DNA of 64,000 bases, taken from the NCBI GenBank assembly GCA_028817435.1, contig JAPPPQ010000015.1, forward strand, positions 1 through 64,000, read 5' to 3'. Both the position numbers and the translations under genes were made by a program. Under the pieces are notes generated by a model. That model was not told the origin of the DNA and searched no databases. It saw only the letters and a program-made list of their open reading frames with translations. Shown here in pieces: positions 1-8,962 of the stretch; the stretch's first letter is position 1, and every line of letters begins with the position of its first letter. This DNA is from Deltaproteobacteria bacterium. Lineage in GTDB: Bacteria; Myxococcota_A; UBA9160; UBA6930.

Positions 1-54
1 CCGCCTGAGCGAAGCGCCGAGCCACGGCCTGCCCATTCAGCTTTACGATGCGCA
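1..54. repeat. Left arm of a 54-bp perfect inverted repeat (partner 276-329, inside parA)
   Basis: Positions 1-54 are the exact reverse complement of 276-329; base n pairs with 330-n and identity breaks at 55/275. Confidence 0.95.
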
Positions 55-155
55 TCTGCCGCGCCCGGCGCGGGCGGCGCATTCGCGGCGGGCGCATCGG
101 GAAAGATTGCGCCGAGGCCGCGGCCCAGTGCCTTGCGTCGTCTCGCCATTGGCAT
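1..155 (-). CDS. parB: ParB N-terminal fragment (truncated; fused at its distal end to an inverted copy of parA sequence)
   Basis: Minus strand from ATG at 155/149 reads MPMARRRKALGRGLGAIFPDAPAANAPPAPGAADA..., the classic ParB N-terminus (RRKALGRGLGA), directly downstream of parA. Reading beyond position ~54 enters a duplicate of parA sequence. Confidence 0.75.
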   Translation of the reverse strand, partial: MPMARRRKALGRGLGAIFPDAPAANAPPAPGAADAHRKAEWAGRGSALRSG

Positions 156-163
156 TTCTCCCT

Positions 164-1024
164 TCATCGCTGCATTGGCGTTGCGCTCGCCAGCGGCGGC
201 GGATTGCGCGGAGGGCGCGGGTGGTGGGCCAAAAACTCCACCGCCAGCTGGCTGTAAGCCAGCGCGCCCCGGGATTGCGCATCGTAAAGCTGAATGGGCA
301 GGCCGTGGCTCGGCGCTTCGCTCAGGCGGACATTGCGGGGAATCACCGCCTCGAAGACCCCCGCGCCGCCGCTGCCGAAATGGCGGCGCGCCTCGTCCTC
401 CACCTGCCGGCTCAGGTTGGCGCGGTGGTCCACCATGGTGAGGACAATGCCCTCCCGGGCCAGGCCGGGGTTCCAGGTAGCCTGCACGCGCTCGATGGTG
501 GCGAGCAGCCGGGTCAGCCCTTCCAGGGCGTAATATTCGCATTGTAGGGGAATCAACACAGAATTGGCCGCTGTAAGGGCGTTTAGCGTGAGCATACCCA
601 GGGAAGGCGGGCAATCCACCAGGATGAAATCGTAGAGGGGGAGCGCCTCGGCCAGCGCATTGCGGAAGCGATGCTCCCGCTCGGCCACGGTCACCAGCTC
701 GATTTCCGCCCCGGCCAGATCGCCGCTGGCGGGCAGCAGGTGCAGGTGGCCGATGCCGGTGGCGGCGATGGTCTCGCGCAGCCCGGCTGCGCCCGAGAGC
801 ACATCGTAGATTTGCCGCGCCGGGGCGCTGGCGCCCAGCGCGCTGCTGGCATTGGCCTGCGGATCCAGATCCACCAGCAGCGTGGCGCGCTCCAGCGCGG
901 CCAGGCTGGCCGCCAGATTGACCGCCGTGGTGGTCTTGCCGACTCCACCCTTCTGATTGGCGACTGCGCTCACCCAGGCGCGCTCGCCCGCGCCCTCCGC
1001 GCCGCCGCCGCCGTTCCACTCCAC
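164..1024 (-). CDS. parA: ParA/Soj family chromosome-partitioning ATPase
   Basis: Deviant Walker A KGGVGKTTTAVNLAA, DLDPQANAS, VDCPPSLGMLTLNAL, VRLSEAPSHGLP. Confidence 0.95.
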   Translation of the reverse strand: MEWNGGGGAEGAGERAWVSAVANQKGGVGKTTTAVNLAASLAALERATLLVDLDPQANASSALGASAPARQIYDVLSGAAGLRETIAATGIGHLHLLPASGDLAGAEIELVTVAEREHRFRNALAEALPLYDFILVDCPPSLGMLTLNALTAANSVLIPLQCEYYALEGLTRLLATIERVQATWNPGLAREGIVLTMVDHRANLSRQVEDEARRHFGSGGAGVFEAVIPRNVRLSEAPSHGLPIQLYDAQSRGALAYSQLAVEFLAHHPRPPRNPPPLASATPMQR

Positions 1025-1083
1025 GCCCCTGCCCTCCCGCGCTATCTCTTACCACGCCGGGAAGGCGCAACGCTACCGGGCGA

Positions 1084-1099
1084 TGTTTCACGGGGAACA
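1084..1099 (-). promoter_or_regulatory. parS-like site 1 (TGTTCCCCGTGAAACA on minus strand)
   Basis: + strand TGTTTCACGGGGAACA; one mismatch per half-site from TGTTNCACGTGNAACA consensus; 7 nt upstream of the permease ATG. Confidence 0.65.
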
Positions 1100-1105
1100 C
1101 CATCC

Positions 1106-2614
1106 ATGGACGCTTTCTTGCCCGCGCTTCCGCTGCTGGTCCTGATAACGGCCCTGGTGCTGAAACGGGGGGCGGTGGTGAGCTCCCTGCTCGGCAGCGC
1201 GGCGGTGCTGGCGGTCATTTGGCTGGACCGGCGCTACGCCCTGGATTTCGCCGCGGCGCTTTCGACCGATCTGCCGGTGGTGTTGATTCTGACCCTTTCC
1301 GTGGCCCTGGTCATTGTGCCGGGGCAAATTCTCAATGCGCTGCTGCAGGCCTCGGGCACCTTGGCGGCCATCGGCGCGCGCATTGAAAGCCTGCGGCTGT
1401 CGCGCGTCAAGATGGCGTCAATCCTTATTCTGGGTGTGGCACCAATGCTCGAATCTCTGACCGGCTTCGGGGTCTCGCTGTTTTTCACGGTGCCGGTGCT
1501 GGTGCGGTTGTTCAGCCTCAAAAAGGCGCTGCTGCTGTCGCTGCTGAGCATGAACATTATGCCGTGGGGCACGCTGGCGCTGGCCACCTCGGTCGGCGCG
1601 CAGCTTTCCGGCGCGCCGTTGCGGGAGTTGGCGGTGATGAGCAGTTGGACGAGTTTCGCGGTTTTCCCGGCGCTGGGGTTGCTGATATTCGTCATTTGCC
1701 GCGAGAAAAACTCGCGCTCAACGCCCGACCTGCTCTACCCGCTGCTGGCCGGTGGGGTGTTGTCGTGCTGCCTGGTTTTCTACAACGCCTTCGCCACCCC
1801 GGAACTGGCCGGCGTCTGTGCCGGCTTCACCACCGCCGCGCTGGCGCTGCTCGCCGAAATTTTGCGGCGCGGGCCGGGCCTGCTTGCCGCGCCAGCGGCG
1901 GGCGCGGGCGAAACCCGCAGCGCGCAGCCGCTGTGGCGCCTGCTGGCCCCGTATCTGGCGCTCATTGCGCTCATCGGCTTGTCCCGAATCACCGCAGTCA
2001 ACGACGCATTGCAACGCCTCTTCAGCCTCGAAAGCGGCGGTGTCCAATTGTTTGTGTTCACCAGCCCGGGGGTGTTTATTTTTCTCACCGTCCTGCTGAT
2101 GCGCGCGTGGTCGGCCGCTTACCGCGGTCACCCCGGCGTCTTCCTGGGCGGCGTCAAGCGCGCCGCCTATCCGGTGGCCGGCATCATGCTGTTCGTGGTC
2201 TTCGCCCAACTTCACCGCGCCAGCGGCCTGTTCGAAGATCTGGCCGCGCGGCTCGTCGCCCTGAGCGCGTCGGAGATTACTTTCGCCGCGCCGCTGCTCG
2301 GCATGCTGAGCGGCTACGCCACCGGCTCCAATGTCGGCGGCAATGCGCTGTTCATGGCACTGCAGAGCGATGCCGGCCGCCATTTCGAGCACGCCCTGGT
2401 ATTCGCCGCGCTGCAAAACAGCGCCTCCGGCCACGCGGTCTTTCTGTCGCTCCCCATCATTCTGCTGACGCTTTCCATCGCCGCCGCTGGCAGCGGGGAC
2501 GCTGACCGCAGCCGGGTTCACGCCTGCCAAACCTGGCTCATCCGCCGCGCCCTGCTGTGCGCCCCGCTCATCTACGCCGCGCTGGTAATTCCGTTCCATC
2601 TGCTGATTCGCTAG
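1106..2614 (+). CDS. L-lactate permease (LctP family)
   Basis: Multi-TM protein starting MDAFLPALPLLVLITALVLKRG; APMLESLTGFGVSLFF motif. Upstream part of the ORF overlaps parA and is not coding. Confidence 0.85.
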   Translation: MDAFLPALPLLVLITALVLKRGAVVSSLLGSAAVLAVIWLDRRYALDFAAALSTDLPVVLILTLSVALVIVPGQILNALLQASGTLAAIGARIESLRLSRVKMASILILGVAPMLESLTGFGVSLFFTVPVLVRLFSLKKALLLSLLSMNIMPWGTLALATSVGAQLSGAPLRELAVMSSWTSFAVFPALGLLIFVICREKNSRSTPDLLYPLLAGGVLSCCLVFYNAFATPELAGVCAGFTTAALALLAEILRRGPGLLAAPAAGAGETRSAQPLWRLLAPYLALIALIGLSRITAVNDALQRLFSLESGGVQLFVFTSPGVFIFLTVLLMRAWSAAYRGHPGVFLGGVKRAAYPVAGIMLFVVFAQLHRASGLFEDLAARLVALSASEITFAAPLLGMLSGYATGSNVGGNALFMALQSDAGRHFEHALVFAALQNSASGHAVFLSLPIILLTLSIAAAGSGDADRSRVHACQTWLIRRALLCAPLIYAALVIPFHLLIR

Positions 2615-2656
2615 TTTGCGCCCGCACGCCGCATCACTGAACGAGGAGGAAGCGCC

Positions 2657-3463
2657 ATGAGGAACCGGAACCTTTTCGCCTTGGCCTTGCTGCCCTGGCT
2701 GCTGTGGGCCGCAACCCCGTCCGCCGCCGCCGCGCAGAACTTGGAAGAGGCGCTGGCCGGCGATCACCGCTCGGCAGAGAACGCCGCCCGCGACCAATAC
2801 CGCCACCCGGCAGAGACCCTGCGCTTCTTCGGCCTGCAAGAGAATCTGCGGGTGCTGGAGATCGCCCCCGGCGGCGGCTGGTACACCGAGGTGCTCGCGC
2901 CGTTTTTGGCGCAGAAGGGGGAGCTGACCGTCGCCTCCAGCGGCAACTACAGCAGCTACAACGACAAGCTGACCGGCGACCCCGGCACCTATGGCCGCGT
3001 GCGCGTGGTGCCCTTCTCCCGCAAGCGCCTGCTGCGCAAGCCCCGCTACCTGGAAGAAGTGGCCGAAGGCTCCATGGACATGGTGCTGACCTTCCGCAAC
3101 AGCCACAACTGGATTCGCCGCGGGGCGGCCCCGCGCATTTACCGGGCCTTCTTCCGCGTGCTGCGACCGGGCGGCACCTTGGGCGTGGTGCAGCACCGCG
3201 CCGCGCCCGGCGCAGATGCAGAAACCAGCACAGAGCAGGGCTATGTGCCGGAGGATTACCTGGTGCAGTTGGCCGAACAAGCCGGCTTCCGCCTGCAAGA
3301 GCGCTCCGATATCAACGCCAACCCCCGCGACACCCGCGACCACCCCAAAGGCGTATGGACCCTCCCCCCCGTCCTGCGCCTGAAGGACCAGGACCGCGAC
3401 AAATACCTCGCCATCGGCGAAAGCGACCGCATGACTCTGCGCTTCACCAAGCCCATGCCGTAG
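2657..3463 (+). CDS. Predicted exported class I SAM-dependent methyltransferase (COG4798-like)
   Basis: Signal peptide MRNRNLFALALLPWLLWAATPSAAAA; RVLEIAPGGGWYTEVLAPFL; RBS gaggagg upstream. Confidence 0.8.
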   Translation: MRNRNLFALALLPWLLWAATPSAAAAQNLEEALAGDHRSAENAARDQYRHPAETLRFFGLQENLRVLEIAPGGGWYTEVLAPFLAQKGELTVASSGNYSSYNDKLTGDPGTYGRVRVVPFSRKRLLRKPRYLEEVAEGSMDMVLTFRNSHNWIRRGAAPRIYRAFFRVLRPGGTLGVVQHRAAPGADAETSTEQGYVPEDYLVQLAEQAGFRLQERSDINANPRDTRDHPKGVWTLPPVLRLKDQDRDKYLAIGESDRMTLRFTKPMP

Positions 3464-3491
3464 GGGCAGCGCCAGCCCCGCCGCCCCAGCG

Positions 3492-3513
3492 CGGTGTGTT
3501 CCCCGTGGAACCC
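3492..3513. repeat. 22-bp direct repeat, copy 1, containing parS-like site 2 (TGTTCCCCGTGGAACC, 3497-3512)
   Basis: CGGTGTGTTCCCCGTGGAACCC; second copy at 4782-4803 with one mismatch. Confidence 0.85.
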
Positions 3514-3542
3514 CCCCGTCCGTAACCACCAGGAGAGCTTCC

Positions 3543-4736
3543 ATGGCTGACCTCGCATCTCTGCTTGACAGCGTACGGCTCCACTTGGGCGATTGGGTCG
3601 AAGTCTTCACAGCCAACCTCGAGTATCTGTTGCTTTCCGCTGTTCTCGTTTTCCCTGTCTTCGTCACATGGCTGTGGCTACCACTACGCCGCCAATTTTG
3701 GAGCCGCCGGTTTTGGGTCAGAATCAACTGCCGCCACCCTAGTGTCCAGAGCTATCTGCCCCAAGAGGTCGATAGGTATATAGCTTCAGTAGTAGATTCA
3801 GCAAAGCAATCAGGCAAGATGGCGAGCTTCATTTGGGCGGCAATCACAGTCGCCTTGTCCCTCGGCGTCTTTCAGCAGGGCGTTGTCTTTGCGCGATTCA
3901 TTGACCGCAGCCTACACGGCCTTTTCGCCCTTGTGGCTGGAGCGGTTGTATGGGTTGCAACTAGGTGGCTGTGGATGCGCGCCCCACTGTGTATCAAAGA
4001 GCGGATCGAAGGAGAGCGGAAGCGTTGGATTGATCTTCGGGAAATGGGATATGACGGGTGGAAAGGGTGGGCAGTGTGGGAATTTGAAGATGCAAAATTG
4101 CTGAATCAACGCAAACCTGCCCTGCGTGCTGGCGATGAGACAACCGCTTGGGAAATGCTCAAAAGTCCACTAGAGAAATCCTTCTGGGAGATACTCATGG
4201 AAAGGCGTGTGCCACATATCTACCAGCTTGTGATACCGACCCCAGAGGGCCCGGGAGATCACCGCCGCCTAGATTTCGCATTGCTTGATCCGAAGACTGG
4301 TGAGCCTGTGCTCGGAATCGAAACCGATGAATGGCGTCATTTTGTGGACAAGGACCTTCAATGGAATTTGAAACGGCACGATTTCGTGGGCAAGAATAGG
4401 TGCGAGAAGTGCAATGGCCACAATGGCCGGTGTGATTTCACGAAAAACGCCCCCGACGATGATTTCAAACGGGAATTGGAGATATGGAATGAGGTTGGCA
4501 TCCCGATATACAGAATTCCCGGTGCATACTGGTTTAGAGGATTGGCCCCCAACGACACGAAGCACCCAGAGAAAATCAAAGAAAACCAGCAACGGATATT
4601 GGACGTTGCACTGCGAGAGCGAGACCGGGTTATCAGAGACTCAATCGCCAAAACGAAACAGAGGCATATCCGGAAAGAGAAACGGAAGGAGGCCATGTTG
4701 CAATGGCTAACACGCCTTCTGCGCCGCCAGCAGTAG
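3543..4736 (+). CDS. Membrane-anchored PD-(D/E)XK/DUF559-like nuclease-domain protein
   Basis: N-terminal hydrophobic helices (YLLLSAVLVFPVFVTWLWL, FIWAAITVALSLGVF, LFALVAGAVVWVATRWLW), then LEKSFWEIL...RRLDFALLDPKTGEPVLGIETDEWRHF...GIPIYRIPG, resembling a PD-(D/E)XK core; Cys cluster RCEKCNGHNGRC. Markedly lower GC than its neighbours. Confidence 0.6.
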   Translation: MADLASLLDSVRLHLGDWVEVFTANLEYLLLSAVLVFPVFVTWLWLPLRRQFWSRRFWVRINCRHPSVQSYLPQEVDRYIASVVDSAKQSGKMASFIWAAITVALSLGVFQQGVVFARFIDRSLHGLFALVAGAVVWVATRWLWMRAPLCIKERIEGERKRWIDLREMGYDGWKGWAVWEFEDAKLLNQRKPALRAGDETTAWEMLKSPLEKSFWEILMERRVPHIYQLVIPTPEGPGDHRRLDFALLDPKTGEPVLGIETDEWRHFVDKDLQWNLKRHDFVGKNRCEKCNGHNGRCDFTKNAPDDDFKRELEIWNEVGIPIYRIPGAYWFRGLAPNDTKHPEKIKENQQRILDVALRERDRVIRDSIAKTKQRHIRKEKRKEAMLQWLTRLLRRQQ

Positions 4737-4781
4737 TTGTCTTGGTGTCTGTGCAGTGAGGCGATTGGAAATTTGTTTCGC

Positions 4782-4803
4782 CGGTGTGTTCCCCATGGAA
4801 CCC
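4782..4803. repeat. 22-bp direct repeat, copy 2, containing parS-like site 3 (TGTTCCCCATGGAACC, 4787-4802)
   Basis: CGGTGTGTTCCCCATGGAACCC; 21/22 identical to 3492-3513. Confidence 0.85.
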
Positions 4804-4804
4804 T

Positions 4805-5386
4805 CTACTCCCGCTCAGGCACGGTGTAGGGGGTGAGGCGGTGGAGTATGGGGGCGAGGGTGGGCTTGTTTTGGGCGATTTCGGCGGGGGTGAGGCCCCG
4901 CACTTCGTGGGGAAACACCAGCCAATCGGCGGTCTGGTGTATGTGGTAATCCGGGGCACGGCGGGTGCGGTTGTTGCAGGGCTTGAACCACGGGGCGGCG
5001 ATGCGGATGTCGCGCGGTGTGTCGTCTCCCGCCCGGGATTGCAGCTCGTCCAGCAGCGCAGCAACGCTCAGGCCGGTGTCGTAGATGTCGTCCACAATCA
5101 GCATGGCATCGGTGGCGCGCACGCGCCGGGCCACTTCGCCCAAGCCGCGCACCTCCACGGCCCCGCCGCGCTTGCCCATGCCTCGATAGGAAGATGTGCC
5201 GATGGCGAAGTAGTCGGCGCAGATTCCGCAGTGTTGCAACAGCTCGTGCACGGCAATGCCCACTGGCGCGCCGCCGCGCCAGATCGCGGCGAGCCATTTG
5301 GGGCGGAAGCCGCTCTCAATCACCCGCGCGCCCAGCTCGAAGGAATCCCGCAGCAACTCTTCGGCGGTGATGTGGCGCTTCTGCAA
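4805..5386 (-). CDS. Phosphoribosyltransferase (hypoxanthine/xanthine type)
   Basis: PRPP-binding motif AMLIVDDIYDTGLSV; WLAAIWRGGAPVG. Confidence 0.85.
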   Translation of the reverse strand: MQKRHITAEELLRDSFELGARVIESGFRPKWLAAIWRGGAPVGIAVHELLQHCGICADYFAIGTSSYRGMGKRGGAVEVRGLGEVARRVRATDAMLIVDDIYDTGLSVAALLDELQSRAGDDTPRDIRIAAPWFKPCNNRTRRAPDYHIHQTADWLVFPHEVRGLTPAEIAQNKPTLAPILHRLTPYTVPERE

Positions 5387-5388
5387 AG

Positions 5389-5404
5389 TGTTCCCCGTGA
5401 AATG
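5389..5404 (+). promoter_or_regulatory. parS-like site 4 (TGTTCCCCGTGAAATG)
   Basis: Shares TGTTCCCCGTGRAA with the other three sites; sits exactly between the PRT start and the jag stop. Confidence 0.55.
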
Positions 5405-6382
5405 CTACCTGCCGCGCGGGCTCAGGCGGGGGGGGAGGGATTCGGAGCGGGCGCGGGCGTCGGCGAACTCGGGGGCGGCTTCGGGGACTACGAGCACCTG
5501 GCGGTAGTCGCCTTCGCCGATGCTGGTGGTGGCGATGCCGGGTGCGCCGCGCAGGGCTTCGTGGATGCTGCGGCGGTCCTGGCTGTTCATCGGGTCCAGG
5601 GCCACGCTGCGGCCGCTGCTGCGGGCGCGCTCAGAGGCGCGCTCGGCCAGCCGCGCCAGGTAGTCCTGGCGCTTTTCGCGGTCGCCTTCCACATCCAGCA
5701 CCACGCGGCGGGGCGGGCCAGCGGGGGCGGACGAGCCCTCCGGCCCGGCCTGCTCGCTCTGCACGCGGGCGGCCTGGTTTGCCAGAAGCTGCAGCGCCTC
5801 CACGGCGCGGCCTCCCCCGGCGGCCAGCGCGCGGGCCGCGGGGCCTTCCAGCAAAATCACATCCAGGCCCTGCTCGGCCCGCTGGCCAATCTGGAAGGGG
5901 CCGAGGTCCATGCGCTCCAGTGCGCCGCGCACAAACTCGCCGGTGGGGCCCAGCTCGCCCTGGGGCGCGCCCAGCGAGGGCTCTGCAGATGCAGGCGCGG
6001 CTTCCCCGCGCACCGCCTCCCCGCGCTCATCGCTGCCATGCTCATCGCCGTATTGTGGGCGGCGGCGGCCTCCGCGGTCGTCGCGCTCGCGCCTGCCCCC
6101 GCCGCGCGGGCGCTCGCGGGATTCGCTGCGGCCGCGGCGCTCCCGGGGTGCGCCGCGCTCGTAGCCGCGCGGGCCGCGGCCGCGCTCCGCCGAATGGGAC
6201 TGGCGGCGGGCGGCGCTGGGCACGGCCACAATCAGCGCGCGGTCGCCCAGGCCGGCGGCCTCCCTGGGGCTGCCGGTGGTCAGGTCGGCCTCCGAGCAGC
6301 CGAAGAAGCTGCAGGCCTCGGCAATGGCGGCGGCAGTGCTGTCTGCGAAGAATTCCCGGGCTTCAGATCTGGGGTCGAACAT
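5405..6382 (-). CDS. jag: Jag/KhpB-like RNA-binding protein (Jag-N, Arg-rich linker, KH, R3H)
   Basis: Directly downstream of yidC; R3H-like C-terminus (ALDPMNSQDRRSIHEAL...), KH-like GQRAEQGLDVILLEG. Confidence 0.85.
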   Translation of the reverse strand: MFDPRSEAREFFADSTAAAIAEACSFFGCSEADLTTGSPREAAGLGDRALIVAVPSAARRQSHSAERGRGPRGYERGAPRERRGRSESRERPRGGGRRERDDRGGRRRPQYGDEHGSDERGEAVRGEAAPASAEPSLGAPQGELGPTGEFVRGALERMDLGPFQIGQRAEQGLDVILLEGPAARALAAGGGRAVEALQLLANQAARVQSEQAGPEGSSAPAGPPRRVVLDVEGDREKRQDYLARLAERASERARSSGRSVALDPMNSQDRRSIHEALRGAPGIATTSIGEGDYRQVLVVPEAAPEFADARARSESLPPRLSPRGR

Positions 6383-6410
6383 GGCGTCTCCTCGTTTCCA
6401 CGTTGCGCAA

Positions 6411-8165
6411 TCAGCGCATGCGGTTGGTAATGAGCTGCTGGCCGAGGCCAATCAGCGTGCTGGTGAACCAGTAGAGCACCAGCCCGCTGGCGAACTGGTA
6501 GAAAAGCACGGTGAACATAATGGGCATGACGATCAGCATCATGCGCGCCTGGGCGGGCTCCATGGCCGTGGGGGTGAGCTTTTGCTGCAGCGCCATGCTG
6601 CCGCCCATCAGCAGCGGCAGCACGCGCACCGGCAAATCCAGGCCGGGTATGGTGAACAGCGCCTCGGGTTGGGAGAGGTCGTCAATCCAGCCGAAGAAGG
6701 GCTGCTGGCGCAGGTGAATGGAGCCCTGCAGGGCGTAGTAGAAGCCGATGAAGACCGGAAGCTGCAGCAGCATGGGCAGGCAGCCGCTGAACATCGAGAA
6801 GGGACTCATGCCGGCCTCCCGATACACGGACATCATCGCCTCGGATTGCTTCTGGCGGTCGTTGGGGTAGCGCGCCTGCACCTCCTTGATGCGCGGCTGC
6901 AGCACCGAGAGCTTCTTCATGGACTTCATCTGCCGCGCCATCAGCGGCGCCATGAGCAGCCGCACAAACAGCGTAATAATGAGAATGGCGACGCCGTAGT
7001 TCGGCACCAGGGCGTAGGACGCCGTGAGCGCCCAATTGAAGAAGCGCGTAAGGGCGGGGAACCAGCCCTTCAGCACCGCCTCGTCCAGGTGCGCGGCGGC
7101 CAGGTCGGGGCGCTCCAGGCGCTCGGCCTCTTTGGGGCCCAGGTAAACGCGGAACTCCCGATCCAGCCTGCCGCCCGGCGGTATCTCTGCCTCGCGGAAG
7201 CGCAGTTGAAGCAGCGCCTCGCGCTCCACCTCCACCGGGTTGAAGGCCACCACGGCCTCGCGGGGGTTGTCCGGCAGCAGCGCGGCCAGGAAGTAGCGGG
7301 TGTGAGCGCCAGCCCAGTCCACATCGCCGGCAATTTGCAGCGGCTCGTCGCTGCCGCCGCCGCTGAAGAGAAAGCCCGATGGCGGCACGACGACGAAAAC
7401 CTCGTTGTCGCCGTCCTGGTGGGCGGCCAGCGTGAATTCGCTGAAATCGTCGCTCTCGCGCGAGCGCGCCGGCCAAATGGTGTTGAAGCTCGGCCGCAGG
7501 CTGCGCGCGGAGCCGTTCTCTATCTCGATCCGCAGCCGGAACAGGTAGCGCTGCAGGTCGAAGATGTAGGTCTTGCGGATGTGTATGCCCAGCACCTCCC
7601 GGTGGAAGACGAGGGTGCAGGTTTCGGCCTGCGAGCCTTCGGCGGAACGCAGCTCGTCCCGCGCCGCGCCGCCACTGGGGCAGGGGGTTGGCTGCTCGAC
7701 CCGGTAATCGAGGGCGGACAAATTGCCGTGGCCGAGGCCGCGCAGCGGTGTGGCGAGGGAGAGGGGGTAGCGGGAGGAGGGCGTCGCGATGTCGACGGGC
7801 GGCCTGCCGGGGCGGGAGGGATCGTCGTAGCCGCGCAGCTCCCAGCGCAGCAGTGCGCCCCCCCGGCTGCTGAAAACGGCGTCGAAAAGGCCGGTGGAGA
7901 TGGTCACCCGCTCTTCCGGGAGGGCGGGGACCGGGCCAGCGGCGGCGGACGGCGGGGAGGAGGCGGCCGATTCGGGGCCGCCGATGGGTTGCGCGGCATC
8001 CCCCGGCGCGGGGCCGGTTGCGCCGCCTGCGGCGGGGGGTGCGCCGGAATCCACCGGCGTTTCGCGCGCTGGGGCGGGCGATGGCTCGGTGGACTGGATA
8101 TAGACATTCCAGAGTGCGAGCACCGCAAAGGAAAGGGCGATGAATAGGACGAAATTACGATCCAT
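6411..8165 (-). CDS. yidC: Membrane protein insertase YidC
   Basis: [77 protein letters not shown]. Confidence 0.97.
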   Translation of the reverse strand: MDRNFVLFIALSFAVLALWNVYIQSTEPSPAPARETPVDSGAPPAAGGATGPAPGDAAQPIGGPESAASSPPSAAAGPVPALPEERVTISTGLFDAVFSSRGGALLRWELRGYDDPSRPGRPPVDIATPSSRYPLSLATPLRGLGHGNLSALDYRVEQPTPCPSGGAARDELRSAEGSQAETCTLVFHREVLGIHIRKTYIFDLQRYLFRLRIEIENGSARSLRPSFNTIWPARSRESDDFSEFTLAAHQDGDNEVFVVVPPSGFLFSGGGSDEPLQIAGDVDWAGAHTRYFLAALLPDNPREAVVAFNPVEVEREALLQLRFREAEIPPGGRLDREFRVYLGPKEAERLERPDLAAAHLDEAVLKGWFPALTRFFNWALTASYALVPNYGVAILIITLFVRLLMAPLMARQMKSMKKLSVLQPRIKEVQARYPNDRQKQSEAMMSVYREAGMSPFSMFSGCLPMLLQLPVFIGFYYALQGSIHLRQQPFFGWIDDLSQPEALFTIPGLDLPVRVLPLLMGGSMALQQKLTPTAMEPAQARMMLIVMPIMFTVLFYQFASGLVLYWFTSTLIGLGQQLITNRMR

Positions 8166-8403
8166 GTGTGTTTTGGTGGGATTGCGGAACCGGGTCGAAG
8201 CCGCCCGGGTGGAATGGGTGGCAGCGCAGGATGCGCCGGGCCGCCAGAATGACGCCGCGCGGCGGGCCGTGCGCCTCAATGGCCTCCGCCGCATAGGCCG
8301 AGCAACTCGGCGCAAAGCGGCACTGGCCGCCGAAGACGGCGGACAGGGTGCCAGCATAGCAGCGAATGGCGAAGACGAGCAGCGCAGAGATTGCGCGCCT
8401 CAT
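8155..8403 (-). CDS. yidD: Membrane protein insertion efficiency factor YidD
   Basis: [19 protein letters not shown]...[16 protein letters not shown]. Confidence 0.95.
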   Translation of the reverse strand: MRRAISALLVFAIRCYAGTLSAVFGGQCRFAPSCSAYAAEAIEAHGPPRGVILAARRILRCHPFHPGGFDPVPQSHQNTHGS

Positions 8404-8810
8404 CGCCGGAGCAGTCCGGCTAGCTCCCGGGCGATGCCATCAGCGCTGAGCCGCGCAGCGCCGGGGCGCGCAATCAAAACCAGATCGGTCCCGGGAGGCA
8501 GGGCGGCCCGGCGGCGGCGATACCACTCGCGCAACCGGCGCTTCACGCGATTGCGCGCTACGGCATTGCCGACGCGGCGGCTCACCGCCAAACCGAGACC
8601 CCCGCGGGCGGGTTGCGCAGTTGCGCCCGTGGCAGAGCGGGAAGGCGCGATCTGCGCGACAAAATGCGCGCTGCTGTGCCGACGGCCCGCGCGCCGCACG
8701 CGGATGAAATCCTTGGAGCTGCGCAGCCTGTCCGCCCGCCGGAGCTTCTCATCCCCGCGCGCTGCGCTGCGGTCGGCACTCCCTGCGGGGCAACCCGCCT
8801 CCGGCAACAC
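8400..8810 (-). CDS. rnpA: Ribonuclease P protein component
   Basis: [27 protein letters not shown]; between rpmH and yidD. Confidence 0.95.
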   Translation of the reverse strand: MLPEAGCPAGSADRSAARGDEKLRRADRLRSSKDFIRVRRAGRRHSSAHFVAQIAPSRSATGATAQPARGGLGLAVSRRVGNAVARNRVKRRLREWYRRRRAALPPGTDLVLIARPGAARLSADGIARELAGLLRR

Positions 8811-8812
8811 GG

Positions 8813-8962
8813 CTACTTCACGCCGACGGAGACAGAGAGGCGCTTGCGCCCCTTCGCGCGGCGGCTCTTGAGGACGGCCCGGCCCGAACGGCTGCTCATG
8901 CGCGCCCGAAACCCGTGAGTCCGCTTGCGGCGAATGCGGCTCGGCTGATAGGTTCGCTTCAT
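8813..8962 (-). CDS. rpmH: 50S ribosomal protein L34 (absent from supplied ORF track because <60 aa)
   Basis: Translated by eye: [49 protein letters not shown]. Confidence 0.97.
   Translation of the reverse strand: MKRTYQPSRIRRKRTHGFRARMSSRSGRAVLKSRRAKGRKRLSVSVGVK

Noticed and set aside
1-329. 54-bp inverted repeat as insertion-sequence terminal repeats
   Set aside because: Both arms are parA coding sequence and no transposase lies between them; foldback or assembly chimera is more likely.
1718-3727. Very long antisense ORFs (e.g. 1718-3727 -, 10365-13004 -, 30749-34051 -, 41061-44393 -, 48037-50721 -, 51978-54518 -, 54591-56891 -)
   Set aside because: High-GC shadow ORFs opposite well-supported genes (permease, gyrB, sppA, dinG, KASII, ACC); low-complexity His/Gln/Arg/Ala/Gly-rich translations with no family motifs.
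4861-4920. Additional parS-like match (TGTTTCCCCACG near 4906-4917)
   Set aside because: Too many mismatches to the shared core; lies inside the PRT coding sequence where it encodes conserved residues.
5542-6474. Arg/Pro/Gly-rich + strand ORF opposite jag
   Set aside because: Mirror of the Arg-rich Jag linker; no independent coding evidence.
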